Made by a program: the position numbers and the translations under genes
Notes under the pieces: model-generated
Database searches by the model: none
What the model saw: only the letters and a program-made list of their open reading frames with translations
What the model was told of the DNA's origin: nothing
Assembly (NCBI GenBank): GCA_027422505.1
Contig: JAPQWV010000480.1
Coordinates: 413,001-477,000, forward strand
Length of the DNA stretch: 64,000 nt
From: Craterostigma plantagineum
Lineage: Eukaryota > Streptophyta > Magnoliopsida > Lamiales > Linderniaceae
Reading direction: 5' to 3'
Shown here: piece after piece, positions 13,752 to 25,507 of the stretch
Layout of the letters: every line of letters begins with the position of its first letter
How positions within the stretch are numbered: position 1 is the first letter of the stretch

Positions 13752-15088
13752 CTAAGGTGGCGGCGGTGGTGATGGTGGCCTCGGGCGCAGGTAAGCCATC
13801 GACTGCTGGAAATACTTGAGCGCCGTGTCCATGGCTTGAAGGGCCTGGTTGTAGCGCTCCAGCTCTGCGTCGTAACGGCGGTGGGCTTCCTCGTTCTGGC
13901 GCTCGTACTCTTCCTGTCGGTGCCGAGTCTCTTTGTTGTAGCGCCGGAGCTCGTCATCCCTCTGTAGCGAGTCGGCGTTCATGCGCATCATGTCCCGGCG
14001 CAGTGCTTCAAGGTCTGCCGTTGAAGCGTACGGAGCGACGCCGGATGATTCGCCCTGATGGTAGCCAGAGGAAAATGAGGGCCCTGCAGTCGTCGTGTCC
14101 GTCTCCACTGGGTGTGGGCCGTCGAGGTAGAGCTGGTCGTCGGGGATAGCTCCTTGGTCGGTCTGGCCGCGATACATCTCGTGCCAGATATACACCTTGT
14201 TGGCGCGAGTCCAGGTGGGCGCCTTTACGAGCATCTTCATCCTCACCAGCGCCTCCTCGTTCACTGGGTGACGCCCTCCTACAACCTCCATCTCGGGTGC
14301 ATTCGGCGGCCAGTAGCGTAATCCTTTGATCACCTTGGTGATTAGTGGGCCGACGGCGATCTTGCCATGGGGTCGTGCTTCCGCCTGAGCACTGAAGGCG
14401 TGGGACACCGCCATTCCTAAATTGATCCGTTCGCCTCGGTGCAGCTGGATCAGGTAATACAGATCGCGGAGGGTGACTGCTCCGTGTGAGTCACCCCTCG
14501 GTGTAAGCGAGGTCGTCAGGAGGCGGTGAATATAGCGTAGTCCTGGGCTCCTCAGCGCAGATGCCTTCGATGTCTTTGCGCTGTATGCCGGCTCGCCAGG
14601 TCGAGCGATTTCAGCCCAGCACCCCCGTTGTCCGTCCGGTGTATCGAAGAAGGTCGCGAAGGTCCGGTGTGGGGGCTCTGGGACTCCAAGTGCATGGCAC
14701 ACGTTGTCGGCCCTTACTATATGCTCTTCGTTGAACGCGCGAAAGCGGATTGTGTGGTCGCCGTATTCGTCGAAGGAGAACGTGGCAAGGAACTCCAAGG
14801 TGAGTTCCTTGTATGCTGGTTCGTCTATGGCCAGGAAGGTGTTCCATCCGCTGAGTGAGAAGTACTGGCGACCTTCTGGTCGATGTGGTACTTCGTCAGT
14901 GTCTCGTGATCGATCTGGTCCATGGCTATGAACTCCATTCCCTTCAGCCGGGTGTATCGTGCCGCTTGGGCCTCGTTAGTGAACTGGCCCATGGCTTCTA
15001 GCATTGTCGGCGGGGGCCCGCGTCGCCTTTGACGGACGGGCGAACGCGAGGCGGGGTCACGTGAGGCTGAGGATCTACTTTTACCCAT
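13752..15088 (-). pseudogene. Athila-type ORF-1-like protein, frameshifted
   Basis: The reading frame opens at ATG 15088 (MGKSRSSAS, a basic Ser/Arg-rich N terminus). It shifts frame once near 14861 and continues to a stop at 13752. The second segment (FATFSFDEYGDHTIRFRAFN..., AVTLRDLYYLIQLHRGERIN...) resembles plant retrotransposon ORF-1 proteins of the Athila group. Its C-terminal 90 residues are rich in Glu, Arg and Gln (DMMRMNADSLQRDDELRRYN...), which predicts a coiled coil, and it ends in a proline run. The family assignment is from recall of the general pattern and needs a profile search. One alternative is an unrelated structural protein of non-autonomous elements. No catalytic motif is visible. 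Confidence 0.5.
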
Positions 15089-15369
15089 AGTACCTGAAAG
15101 GAAAGATGTGAGTTCAAGGGTAGTGTAGCAATTAAATTCGAAGCAGCGCGACTCGACCAAAATAGCGACGAGGTTAGGAACTTGCATATGCAATAACTCA
15201 TGGAAACTCAAGGTGGCATTTTATCGAATAGATAGCGTACATATGAAAATATGCATAGCACGTTCCAAATCAGGGCGGCCAACGTACCCAAAACGAATAT
15301 GCAAAATTAATGAATCACGTAAACAAACTAAGCACCCCCAAGACATATATCATCATAAACGAATACCAA

Positions 15370-15790
15370 AAACGCCAAATTGTACCCAATTTTGAAAATC
15401 CCCAAATTAGAGAATTAGGGTTCATCGTAAAATCTCGCAATTCAACCACATATCCACGTAATTAAGCACGCCCCACAGCATTCATAGCATGTATCTAATC
15501 ATAAGAGGGGAAAATCAACCCAGATAAGGGCAAAATTCGAAAAAGCCCTAATTTGAACGGAATTAGGGTTCTTCGTAAGAATTTCGAAATTTAACATCAA
15601 ATGTACGTAATTAGGCTTACCCAAAGCGTTCCTAACATGTATTTATCAATAGCGGGGCAAGAGAAACACAAAATTGGTCCCAATTCACAAAGCCCCAATT
15701 TTTGAAAATTAGGGTTCATCATCAAAATCCAAAAATTCGTAACCAATTTCAATGAATTAAGCATACCCATTGTAATTATATCATGTAATA
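15370..15790. repeat. Imperfect ~145-bp tandem repeats in the element leader
   Basis: Related units begin near 15401, 15544 and 15692. Each has CCCCAAATT or similar, then ATTAGGGTTC, and about 70 nt later an ACGTAATTA block and a CATGTAT block. They lie between the primer site and the ORF, that is, in the RNA leader. Confidence 0.55.
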
Positions 15791-16081
15791 AGCGAATAGA
15801 AACATGTTAACACCAAAGATTAACAATTTCGACGAGAATTGCAAGTTTAGAACGAAATAGAGCAATAAAATGTTCATACCTTGGATTTTTAACGAAATTG
15901 AAGGGGGAAATTTGTTTGGGTGTCGCCGGAGTTGGGAGGGCGGCGGCGGTCGTGCGGCGGCGTTGGTGGGCGGAGGTCGAAGGTGGTGAGGGTGAAGGGA
16001 GGGGTGAGAGGGAGAGAAGAGAGAGGAAGAAATGGGAAGAAAGGGGGACAAAAAACTTTTTTATAAGGTGAAAACGCCTAG

Positions 16082-16158
16082 GTCACGGCCGTGACCTATA
16101 TAGGTCTAAGCCGTGACCGTCGGCAGCGGCCTCCTCTGCCGCTAGTCACGGCCGTGAC
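16082..16158. repeat. Two GTCACGGCCGTGAC palindromes in the leader
   Basis: Perfect 14-bp palindromes at 16082-16095 and 16145-16158 match the motif repeated in both LTRs. They lie within 300 bp of the primer site. Confidence 0.8.
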
Positions 16159-16365
16159 ATTAATGTCACGAGCCGTGTTCAATGAGTGAGAAATAAAGAT
16201 TAGCGAAAAGTAAACAAATACGACGAATAAAAATATGAAATCAATAACGACGCAGGAAAACAACTAATGCAAATAACACAAATAACGCAAACAGTAAAAG
16301 CAAAGAAAACGTCAAAACCACAGTGGCTAAAGTACCGAACTACGGTGTTCCTAATATCAATTTAC

Positions 16366-16383
16366 TCCCCGGCAACGGCGCCA
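16366..16383 (-). other. tRNA-Asp primer binding site
   Basis: The plus strand reads TCCCCGGCAACGGCGCCA, identical to the 3' end of plant tRNA-Asp including CCA. The element's minus-strand RNA therefore carries the complementary 18-nt primer site, 6 nt from the LTR end. Confidence 0.9.
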
Positions 16384-16389
16384 AAAACT

Positions 16390-17786
16390 TGATCAACACG
16401 TGGTGTGTGAATGAAAAGTGCCACAAGTAATAATTAAAACGAATACGTAATTACTATCACCGACGTGCGATAGGCAGTGGACCTATCGTTTGTAGTGGAG
16501 TAAAGTGAGTAAACGAGTATCGAACACAAGGAATAAATCAAGTACTAGTAGTAACCTCTCGACTCGATATTTAGCCTAAACAAAATACGCAATTTGGTTG
16601 ACGACTTAACCTAACAGATCGTTCCTAAGTCAACTAAAGATTCAATTAGCACGCTTAAAACTGATACGAAGCTTCAGATAATAAAGATGTGCTCGGGATT
16701 CGAATCCCGCTAGGTGTTATCGACTAAGACAATAAAATCATTCCTACGTGATCTTGACTAAATCGCAGTAATTTTCTGCCCGCTCGCGAATTTGCTGTCG
16801 CCCTAAACGCTCGCGGGGGGATCTAAGATTCAATAATTACTAACGGCGAGGATCGAGTATTTGCTTTCGCCCTATACCCGAATCCTATCTTCTATGAACG
16901 GCCTAAACGTTGTTTAGCCGTCGCCCTAAACGTTTTTCCACACGATCACTTTAACACATAGACATATTAAAGCGACGAAACATATTCATAGAACGATAAA
17001 TAGTCAAAACACAAAGTCACAATAATATACGTCTTAAGTACGGCTAATCATAGCGTTCATCTAATCCCAAACACAAACGGGATTTAGCTACGCATAATTG
17101 ACGAGAGAACAACGAGAGAATTAGAGAACAGAGAAGGAAGACTCATGATTCTTGAATACTGGCGAATTATCGGCGCTTGCTTGATAAATCTTCGTTCTCT
17201 GATCAATTGGGCGTGATTTCATCGTCGCTTCGTCTCTTGCGCTCCGAGATGTAATTCTGTGTTCTTTTTCGCCCTAAATTCGTCCCTAGATGGTTTGGAT
17301 TTGATCTCTGGTAAGTTGTGTCTTTTTCGGGGTCGAATTTGGGCTTTTTATACTGATTTCCGTGTCGGTCACGGCCTGGGACATGGGCCGTCACGGCCGT
17401 GACCAACATCGCCCGCTTCTCGCGCATTCTGCCTTCGGTCACGGCCACGTGCATCGCACGTCACGGCCGTGACCATCATCAGTGCATCCCTCTGCCTTGC
17501 GTCACGGCCACGTGCGTTGCATGTCACGGCCGTGACCTCCTTCCGTCTCGCCCTCTGCCCCTCGTCACGGCCGTGACGCTTAATGCGTCTGGCCGTGACC
17601 GAGGGCAGTTTCTGCCTTTTCGCGCCGTTTTGCCTCGTTTTCGCTCCTTTTCGCCCGAGACTTTTCCTAAGCTCCTTCAACAATAGAACAAGTGTAAATA
17701 TATCGAATAAATGCATAATTTAATTGCTAAAGCTCTATTGTACCCCGAATAAATACTACGATAAACGCATTGAAATGCGTATATCA
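16390..17786 (-). repeat. Right LTR (5' LTR of the minus-strand element), 1397 bp
   Basis: It starts TGATCAACACG and ends ATATCA before the GTGGA duplication. It lacks the 239-bp palindrome block of the left copy: CTTGAAT joins ACTGGCG directly at about 17157. The GTCACGGCCGTGAC array is kept (first perfect copy 17390-17403). Confidence 0.9.
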
Positions 17787-17885
17787 GTGGATGTGTCCAC
17801 TGATCCTGTCCTGCATTCCTACTTAATAGCGATTGTCCTCCTTCAGTTGCAGTGAGGAAGTCCATCTCCGAGGCACAGTTTTTCG

Positions 17886-17981
17886 GTCGGAGATTGGTGT
17901 TTGTAGGCCTCTCTACGCATTTGTTCATTAGTTGTCGGAGATTGGTGTTTGTAGGGCTCTCTACGCATTTGTTCATTAGTT
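17886..17981 (+). repeat. Two tandem copies of a 48-bp unit
   Basis: 17886-17933 and 17934-17981 differ at essentially one base. Both start GTCGGAGATTGGTG and end TTCATTAGTT. Confidence 0.9.
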
Positions 17982-17998
17982 GCAAAAGCAATTGAGGG

Positions 17999-18074
17999 AT
18001 GATGAACATGATGATGATGATGATGATGACGACGACGACGATGATGGTGGGGGTGGTGGTGATGATGATGATGG

Positions 18075-18114
<40 letters not shown>

Positions 18115-18130
18115 ATTATTATTATTATTA
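17999..18130. repeat. Compound microsatellite (GAT/GAC/GGT)n then (TTA)n
   Basis: A trinucleotide tract at 17999-18074 is followed by a TTA/ATT tract at 18077-18130. Poly-Asp, poly-Asn and poly-Ile reading frames here are artefacts of the repeat. Confidence 0.95.
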
Positions 18131-18341
18131 AAGTAATAAAGATATTGGAACATCGCAGTTCGTCACAAGTTTGGCACAAATTGGGTTAGAACAGTGATCG
18201 GATTAACACAAAAGTGCTACATAAAGTAAGAGATGAGAAAGTAAACGATGGCTTGGAGGTGGTGGCCGTAGAGTTTGCCGCTGCGAGGTCTTTCATCGTG
18301 TCATCTAATGTTTAATAACTTAATCATTGTGTTTCTGCGCT

Positions 18342-18668
18342 TCAATCTGTGTCTGCGCCTTGCCCTTGATATCGAAACCGGATGCGAACTCTGCTTGTAG
18401 CTCGCGGCGCAATGTATCCGAATTCTTGGTTGTTGTATAGTGCGCTAACCCCGAAGGTCCCCCGCGTTTGTTTGTTGCATGGTCGTACTTTTGATGGTTC
18501 GATGTTATCTTCGGCTTGGAGCAACCTCGCGCCAATGCTAACTAGTTGTCGCCTCTCCGGTTCTTCTTCATCGTGGTCGATTGTCCTCCTGAAGCACGTC
18601 CATTTCGTCCCCTTCTCCAGCATCTCATTGAGGACACGTCTTCCACCAACATACTTCATTTCTGGCAC
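18342..18668 (-). pseudogene. Decayed ORF with weak similarity to the Athila ORF-1-like protein
   Basis: The first residues, PEMKYVGGRRVLNEML, line up with PEMEVVGGRHPVNEEAL of the ORF in the neighbouring element. Downstream, a different frame reads LRREL...QTQIEAQKHND, coiled-coil-like, which suggests an internal frameshift. There is no good ATG at the 5' side. I read this as a remnant of a second element of the same type. It could also be a chance ORF. Confidence 0.3.
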
Positions 18669-18712
18669 AGTTCCGCCATATCTCTCAACATTTCACTAAC
18701 TTTATCACAAAT

Positions 18713-19569
18713 TGTAACACCCCAGTCCCGCAAGTAGGCCGGCGAATAAATTTACGTGCATTATATGTGACTATGTGATTGCGTGACACATGTTTTATAG
18801 TCTCACGTGTATGCTGTGTTACCTATATGATATGTAATATATGACTTGTGTGATGATACTAAGACTTGGAGGTAACACATATATAAGAAAAGCTAAGGTG
18901 TTTCGACCACTATAAGATAGTGAGGACTAGTTTCGGTGGATAGTAGTAAAGATCAAGGATTTATCGATTTGAAGCAAGAATAGAAACCGACCAATTTCAA
19001 TGACATCATTGAACAAGTGAAGTATAAATCGATCGATCATAGTAGAGATAGGATTCGGTCGAATCCAAGGCATACAAATAGTAATTGTCGTCGAGAAATG
19101 AGGATCGTAGAATCGACCGATTGATGCAAGGGTTAGAAATCGACCGAATTCCATGCATACAAGGAAATAAAATCGCCAATCAAATGGGATTGGAATCGGG
19201 CGAAACTAAGCCATAAGCAAGAAATTGAGCAATTATATATAACAATTAGTATCGATCGATTATGATAGAAATAGAAATCGTCCGATTCTAAGACCTAATG
19301 AGTACACTTTCGCCGAGCTTGAGCAAATAGGAAACCGGCCGATTCACATGCACATAGAATTTGAAATCGCCGAACAAGTGAATAGAGAAGCGAAAGTAGT
19401 GTAAAGGCCTAGGTCAAAATTCGATTTACTGAGGATCATCCAAAGATTATTTAATAAATAGGAAAAGATTAGTCACCAAGTTGTCACATCAACCCCATTC
19501 TCCTAAGTTAGGTCTAATAATTATCTAGTGGACCAAATAAATGATAAAGATAAGAACCATTATAAAGAA
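18713..19569 (+). repeat. LTR remnant F (chromovirus-type, plus orientation)
   Basis: It begins TGTAACACCCCAGTCCCGC and has AATAAATTTACGTGCATTATATGTG. This matches the start of the element C LTRs (TGTAATACCCGGGTCCCG..., AATAAATTTGCATGCATATTATGTG). It is filled with AATCGACCGATT-like motifs from 18895 to about 19390. It stops at the Helitron-like end at 19570, and no LTR 3' end (GTCACA) is seen. Confidence 0.6.
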
Positions 19570-19598
19570 CTAGGTTTAGACCCGTGCGATGCACGGGT
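19570..19598 (-). mobile_element. Helitron-like terminus (hairpin plus CTAG)
   Basis: On the minus strand the sequence reads ACCCGTGCATCGCACGGGT (8-bp stem, 3-nt loop), then CTAAACCTAG followed by T. A short GC-rich hairpin about 10 nt before a CTAG end, next to a host T, is the classic 3' end of a Helitron. The matching 5'-TC end should lie far to the right, but I could not place it. No Rep/helicase gene is in the window, so any Helitron here is non-autonomous. Confidence 0.5.
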
Positions 19599-21796
19599 TT
19601 TTTTTCATCCCAAGTATATAGACAATACACATAAATAGGATCATCGATGTTGGTTGAACACAAAATGTTGTTTATGACCGTCATTTGACTGGTGTGTCAT
19701 GATCGATACGATTATGTTTTATTTGACCAGTGTGACATGATCGATATTACAAAATAAAAAACGCCATCTGTTTACTCGGTAAGCACGATTGTTCATTGTA
19801 CAATATATTTAGTAGATGGCTAATAAATACAACTTATGAAATTGAAAATCCAAAATTGATAAACCTGAAGTCTTGCCCGATGGTATCCGCTCAAAGATGA
19901 TAAACAATATTTGCGAGTATTGGATATTATAGCAAGAGTATTTTTCGTTGTTATTGTTAACATAAGAATGTTGTGCATGCAAAAAAACGGATGAACAAAA
20001 TAGGTAGGTACCGAGAATGATATCCAGAGATAAGATTGTGGCCTAGCAGGGCACGTCAGAAACAAACCAAGGATTGTTCCCAAATACGACATTTCGTCAC
20101 TTCTTCAATTCTTTGTCCTGTAAAACTAAATTATCCGAAGAATCAAATTTTCAATTTTTTAGATCATCTGCAGATTCGTAAGACTTCTCAGAGGCCTTCT
20201 GGTTTACGCGCTCCAAGGTCCTTACCATGAAGTCATTCAAGAAGTGTCAAGATGAAACATATATGACCCAATACTCAATATATGAAGTCCTTACTACAAA
20301 CTAACATAACTGTCTGCATTGTCGAGCGAGTTGTATGAGTATACAAATTAAAGAAGATGATCATTCTCTGTTTCGGGAAAGTCCACTTCCAATTACCTAC
20401 CGTAAAGGGCTTGAAAACTTTAATATTTAAGGCCATCATTAGAGAAATTTTTAAGAATTTGTGGGTTTATAATGGCTGCAACGTTTTATTATATTAATGG
20501 ATTAATAAAAGATATTATATTAATGGATTAAAAGAGGTGGACGACGAATGCATTAATTGACGGCCCAAAGGGTACCATTTACTTCAATTCATGCGATGTT
20601 TCTAATAAAAATGATGAATAATACTGTTGATCTAATATTTGATACTTATGAAGACCGTTTATCGTTTTTGAAATAAGAGTTTAGCTCTATGGTACTCAAA
20701 TTATTTTATATGTATTATATAGTTAGTTTTATAATTTGCACCGCTATTAGTGATACATGTACATGTATACATATACGAATACGTATGGAGTGTATATAAT
20801 AAAATGTTTTATTATACTAAAAACTACAATTTAATAAAGATAATAATAATGGTGGCAATTTAGTTTAAACTGCGTACATACCTGGGCCAGATTTGGGTCT
20901 GTGCGGCAGGCCTACAGCATAAAGGTACAGATGCAGCAAATAAATACAGGCTACGTGTTTGTTTTTTTCCATTTGTAGTATATGGGCCGGATAAATTGCT
21001 GGAATTTCATAAATTTGTAAGTGGGTCAATCTTCCCATGGGCCAATCAAAATTATGCCTCTCTATTTTACTTAATTATTAATTCCGACCCATATTATACA
21101 ATTAACATATGTGGGCCTTAATATACTTTTAAAATGTTTAATTTTATAATTATGAGTTTCGAATTATTTTTCTGGGACACAGTTCCCTTTATATTATTTC
21201 GTAACAAACGTGGAAGTTTCCTTTTCCACAAATAACCATTGATAAGTTCCCTTTGTCGAAACATGGGCCAATTAAAATATGCCGCTTTATTTCATTTAAA
21301 AATTATTAGTTTCCGACCTATTCACTCGGCAATCGGCAATGAATTGATATTCTTGACGATCGGCAAACTAACTTGACGGTCCTATGTAAAATAATGCTCA
21401 AATGCACGAAGTGGATCAATCATTTAATATTATTTCCCAAATACTAATTTGGCAATCGGCAATGAATTGATTCAAGACGATTAAGGCGATCAAGGATAAA
21501 AGGTGTCTCTTCGTTTTTGGTGCCGTGCTTAATATAGATGCGCCTTTTCATTTCTAAAACAAACGAATACAACGCATGTAGGAATAAAAACAAATCAAAT
21601 CTATTATTTCCCAGTCTACGTTTGGTCATCTGTGTTGAACTTAATCGGTTACTACGTGTCAACCTTATAGTTTTATACATGCTCTTCTTTAATTCCCAAA
21701 TTCATATTTTATATGATAAAAATAATTTGAGTGAGGGGAACGCAGAATGGGGTTGGGAATGATGAAACTGGCGATCCCAGTGCGTTCGTTCTAGCT
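19599..21796. other. AT-rich, gene-free segment inside the Helitron-like region
   Basis: No convincing coding sequence. It holds a duplicated GGCAATCGGCAATGAATTGA (21331 and 21451) and related 'gggccaat...aaaatatgcc' blocks near 21010 and 21270. A block at 20700-20880 recurs at about 31380-31565. It ends at the TGATG target duplication (21797-21801) of element A. Confidence 0.4.
20700..20880 (+). repeat. Direct repeat, left copy (partner 31380-31565)
   Basis: The block around GGAGTGTATATAATAAAA...GATAATAATAATGGTGGCAATTTAG recurs at 31475-31565 with many substitutions. Similarity extends about 80 nt upstream. Confidence 0.55.
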
Positions 21797-21801
21797 TGAT
21801 G

Positions 21802-23943
21802 TGTGGCGACCCTCACTTTCTAATCATATTTAGTGGCGAATTTCGCAACGTAAATCGCGGAAGACCCGTCTAACAAAACTTTTTCCTACGATATGATATG
21901 TTGCGACAAAACGTACTCTACAACGTCGTAGTTATACAAAGGTCGAAGCCCCAAAATATATCATATCAAAACATTCTAACATCGCTCCACAAGTCGTCAT
22001 CCATGTACAGCCTTGCCCTCAATAGACCATGGAGTACCGCCGTCAGCCCGCCTTAGTCGTGACGTTTCTCAACGTCCGACTCTATCGTACCTACAACACA
22101 TAAAACGTGGAATGAGCCTATAAAGCCCAATAAGTGGAAACCATGCAATGCACGTGTCCTAAAATGCAAAGGCGTTAATGCCAATGCTTCCTAATCGTAT
22201 CATGTAGTTCGTGTCTTGAAATTCTTGTCTTGTATTCATGTCATGAAATTCGTGTATTGTTTTATATGGTAGTTCGTGTCTAAAATTCATGTCTTGTATT
22301 CATGTCATGTTCGTGTCTTGTCTTATATGGTAGTCCGTGTCTAAAATTCATGTCTTGTATTCATGTCATGAAATTCGTCTTGTCTTATATGGTAGTTCGT
22401 GTCTTGTCTTGTATTGTAGTTCGTGTCTTGTTTTGTAGGGCCCTTGGCTTATCTTGCTATGCACCATCATGGAGCTCAAATTCACTAGGGATAAATAATT
22501 ATATAAAACTGGTAGTGGCCACTCATGGGAGGCTAACCCTAGAGCGCCTTTTCTGTCCCAAGGTGGTTTCATACGCCATGCGGACGCTTCACACTGGAAG
22601 TCTACTACGAGGATGCTAACACCAATTATACCCTTGGTGTTGCATGTCTCCTCAGATTGCATCTTCCAGGTCGCGACTTTCCGCTACATGCATGCCCTTG
22701 TCTTGAGACATATTATGTCGCATGCATGCCCTTGTCTTGAGACATGTCATGTCGTGAAATCGGTGACAGAAAATCACCATGGTAGCATAGAAGAGCCATT
22801 AAATGCAAACATTTATCGTGTTTAAGCAATCATACGTGACTTATGCGCGTGTCTTGTAACTTCATGTATGCACGTGATAATGCGTACGTGAATAATGCCG
22901 AAGTGCTTGTCATGCCACTTCATGTAATAATTAATTCACGTAAATAGATAAATCACATAAGGATTCACGTAAAGTCATAGAAGCATATAATCATGTCATT
23001 CAAGCACGTAACCATATAATTCATGCACATATATTTTATGTGTTGTAGTTGGGATCTCCACTTACCTGGTATCCTTAGCTATTAGCTTTATCGTATGGTA
23101 AATCGCTAGCCTTCAATTCGTCCTCCTAGCTTATGGAAATCTGCTTTTCGTTTCTTCTTCTGCTTCTAAGTTATTGAGAGTTTTGTAGGGTCTTGTTTAA
23201 TGAATTGAAGTCTTCGCTTCTTATCCTCACAGTTTGATGTGTTTAGGTACACAAATGACATCAATATTTAGTTAGTTCTTATCTTATCTTAGTTTTTGAT
23301 ATACTTAGAATATCCTAGAATTTCAACTCCCAATACTTCGATATTCTTTGATCTCGGACTTAAAAGATGTCGACTTCAATAATTTCGAGCTTTATAGATG
23401 TTGATATTTCAAGTAACTATCTTTTCAGATTTCTCAATTTCGATTTTCTTACTATTTAAGTTTCGAAGTTGAATTCAAGGTTAAATTTCGTGGCCTAAAA
23501 GATTTCAAGATTAAAGGTCACGAGTTCTATTATTTCGAAATCCTAAGGCATAGAAATCTTTCCTAACTCTTTCGAAATTTTCGACCTGATATCCTTTCTT
23601 ACTTCGTAATTTATTACCTTTCTATCTCATATAAAACCCTTTCTAAGTTCAATTAATTTTTCTACTTGGTTAGTAATCCTAATAGCATTTAATATGTGAT
23701 TACGTTGATGTATAAAATCGTAGAATATGTTTCATGTAGTCACGTAAGTCGTAATTTGTGACACATATAAGAATTATAAATTACACAACATGAAGTCATA
23801 TAGTCACATAAGTCACTTAAAGGTATGAGAATATGTAGGTATCGTATCATCGAAAATACTAATTAATCCCATCAAGTTCCTGATTAAATATTTCCATCGC
23901 TACTTAAATCGTAAATCCCGTAATTAGATTTACGGGTATTACA
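21802..23943 (-). repeat. Left LTR of element A, 2142 bp
   Basis: Complete copy, TG...CA. The conserved internal inverted repeat has arms CTACAACACATAAA at 22091-22104 and TTTATGTGTTGTAG at 23035-23048. The minus strand has CCAG/GTAAG just outside the second arm (intron-side G at 23065). Confidence 0.9.
22205..22440. repeat. ~62-bp tandem repeats in LTR A
   Basis: Units starting TAGTTCGTGTC lie at 22205, 22270 and 22331, with partial units near 22393 and 22424. The right LTR has a shorter version at 26769-26953, so copy number differs between the LTRs of one element. Confidence 0.8.
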
Positions 23944-23979
23944 TCATCCCCTCTTAAAAGAATTTCGCCCCCGAAATTC
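23944..23979 (-). other. Polypurine tract and adjacent hairpin of element A
   Basis: The minus strand reads TTAAGAGGGGATGA directly before the TGTAATACCC LTR start. Just upstream, GAATTTCG-x4-CGAAATTC (23960-23979) is an 8-bp stem. The same arrangement occurs in elements B and C with changed stem bases. Confidence 0.75.
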
Positions 23980-25507
23980 CGTCGGTTGGAACAATTCAGG
24001 ATAACGATCGATTTTTAATTTTCGTCTTAATTGACGAACCTAGGCTAAAAGCCATCCTTTCTTGGTGATAAAAGATCGGTAGCGAATCTTTGAATAATTT
24101 TCGAAGATAGTATAAAATAGGACGGAGAGTTCTGATTAAACGTGAAAATTTGGGATTACTAGTCTTGCAAAACTTGGTCGGGTAGGAAAAAGCTTATATG
24201 TTATTTCGAAGCAAGTAAGAGTCTTGTAGTAGTCTTCTCTTGCCTAGGAATCTACCGTAATAGAATAATCTTACTCCTCGACTTCATATTACTTGCATTC
24301 AAACACTTCGATTGTCCTAGGATTACAACCGAATAACAAGTGCGGAAGGCCATTAACGACAAGATCGTCATAAATCAAGGAATTCAGTGAACCGGTATCC
24401 CTGTATTGATTTATCCTACTCTTTCCATTTCTCCGCCATGCAAGGTTTCATCAAAAATTTCTATAGACTTCTAACGTGTTAATTATAGGGTATATCCTTG
24501 TCCTGAATCCTAACAGCACAAGGAGGAAAATCCAATAATTAGTTCCTAATCTACTCTTCCTCCTTTAAAGATCTGCTACTCTTTATTTTAGAAGTCTGGA
24601 AATAAATGTTTCATGTGGTGACGGGAGTTCAAGAAAGAAAAACATTCCATTGAAGTAGAATGAAGGGAAGCAGAAACAAAAAGTTAATGTAAGGTCTCTC
24701 TTGTCGTCTTGGATGCTAACAACTAATTCCTGATAGAATGCATATGACGCTCATCTAAGTTGGTCGGACCTATATCGCCTTAAGGTGGGGCTAACGAGAA
24801 CGGTTATAATTCTGATTCAGACTAGAATTTAGAAATCAGAGTATCCACCACGCTTCCGTTGCGCCACTCTGATATGGAGCATGTATAATTTGCAGAAGGG
24901 GTTGAAAAAAAATTGGGAGATCATGTATATTCTGGTATAATAGGATTTAGGCTTATTGGGCTGAAAGAAATGAAATGTAGTATCACCATCGTATTCCATA
25001 AGGAAGAATATTCAAAGAAAAAAATACAACCTTGATCATGAATGGATCAGAAAATATCTTCGAAATATTATCGAAACATATATTGGCGTCTTTGGGAGCT
25101 ATTGGCATTATTTCAGCTAAAACTAAGGAAATTTCTCTGCTTAACCATTTATGCGAAAAGATTCGCAACTTCTCCTAAGAAGCTACTGAGGCTTTTACTT
25201 AGATGTTTCTAGATTCTACTTTAGCTGATCTTGCCCGCAAGATGGGTATTTCTCTTCTCAAAAAATTGAATCTTACTATCTTTCCTAGAGAAGTCAGACG
25301 CGACTCATAATTTTGGAAACCTATCCGTAAGGTCATAGTTTAGATCAATATTTAATCTGCTATCTTAACCAATAATGGATGTTTCCAATACTTAATTAAT
25401 CCATATTGGATCTCCATATAGCAGACTAATATATCGCTGCATTCTAAAGGTCAGAAGGCATTTCCACCTTCGGTATGTAATATTGATGACACATTTAAAT
25501 GTGTAGT
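23980..25507. other. Unrecognised interior of element A
   Basis: These 1.5 kb sit where pol would be. Reading frames are short and stop-ridden. The longest (24983-25168, minus) matches nothing I know. Either a pol fragment decayed beyond recognition or unrelated filler. Confidence 0.35.

Larger units (their letters stand above)
10462..17786 (-). mobile_element. Non-autonomous Athila/Tat-like Ty3/gypsy LTR retrotransposon, complete
   Basis: Two long direct repeats begin TGATCAACACG and end ATCA (inverted termini TGAT...ATCA). They are flanked by identical 5-bp duplications GTGGA at 10457-10461 and 17787-17791. On the minus strand a primer site matching the 3' end of tRNA-Asp follows the 5' LTR (right copy), and a purine tract precedes the 3' LTR (left copy). 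The 4.3-kb interior has one frameshifted ORF-1-like gene and no protease, RT, RNase H or integrase, so the element needed proteins in trans. The Athila/Tat assignment rests on the tRNA-Asp primer site and the ORF-1-like protein. Boundaries are secure; the lineage is less so. Confidence 0.88.

Noticed and set aside
17677..18189. Poly-Asn, poly-Asp and poly-Ile frames
   Set aside because: Trinucleotide microsatellite read in different frames.
24983..25507. Possible viral or pol fragment in element A
   Set aside because: Short stop-interrupted frames with no motif I can name; left as unrecognised.
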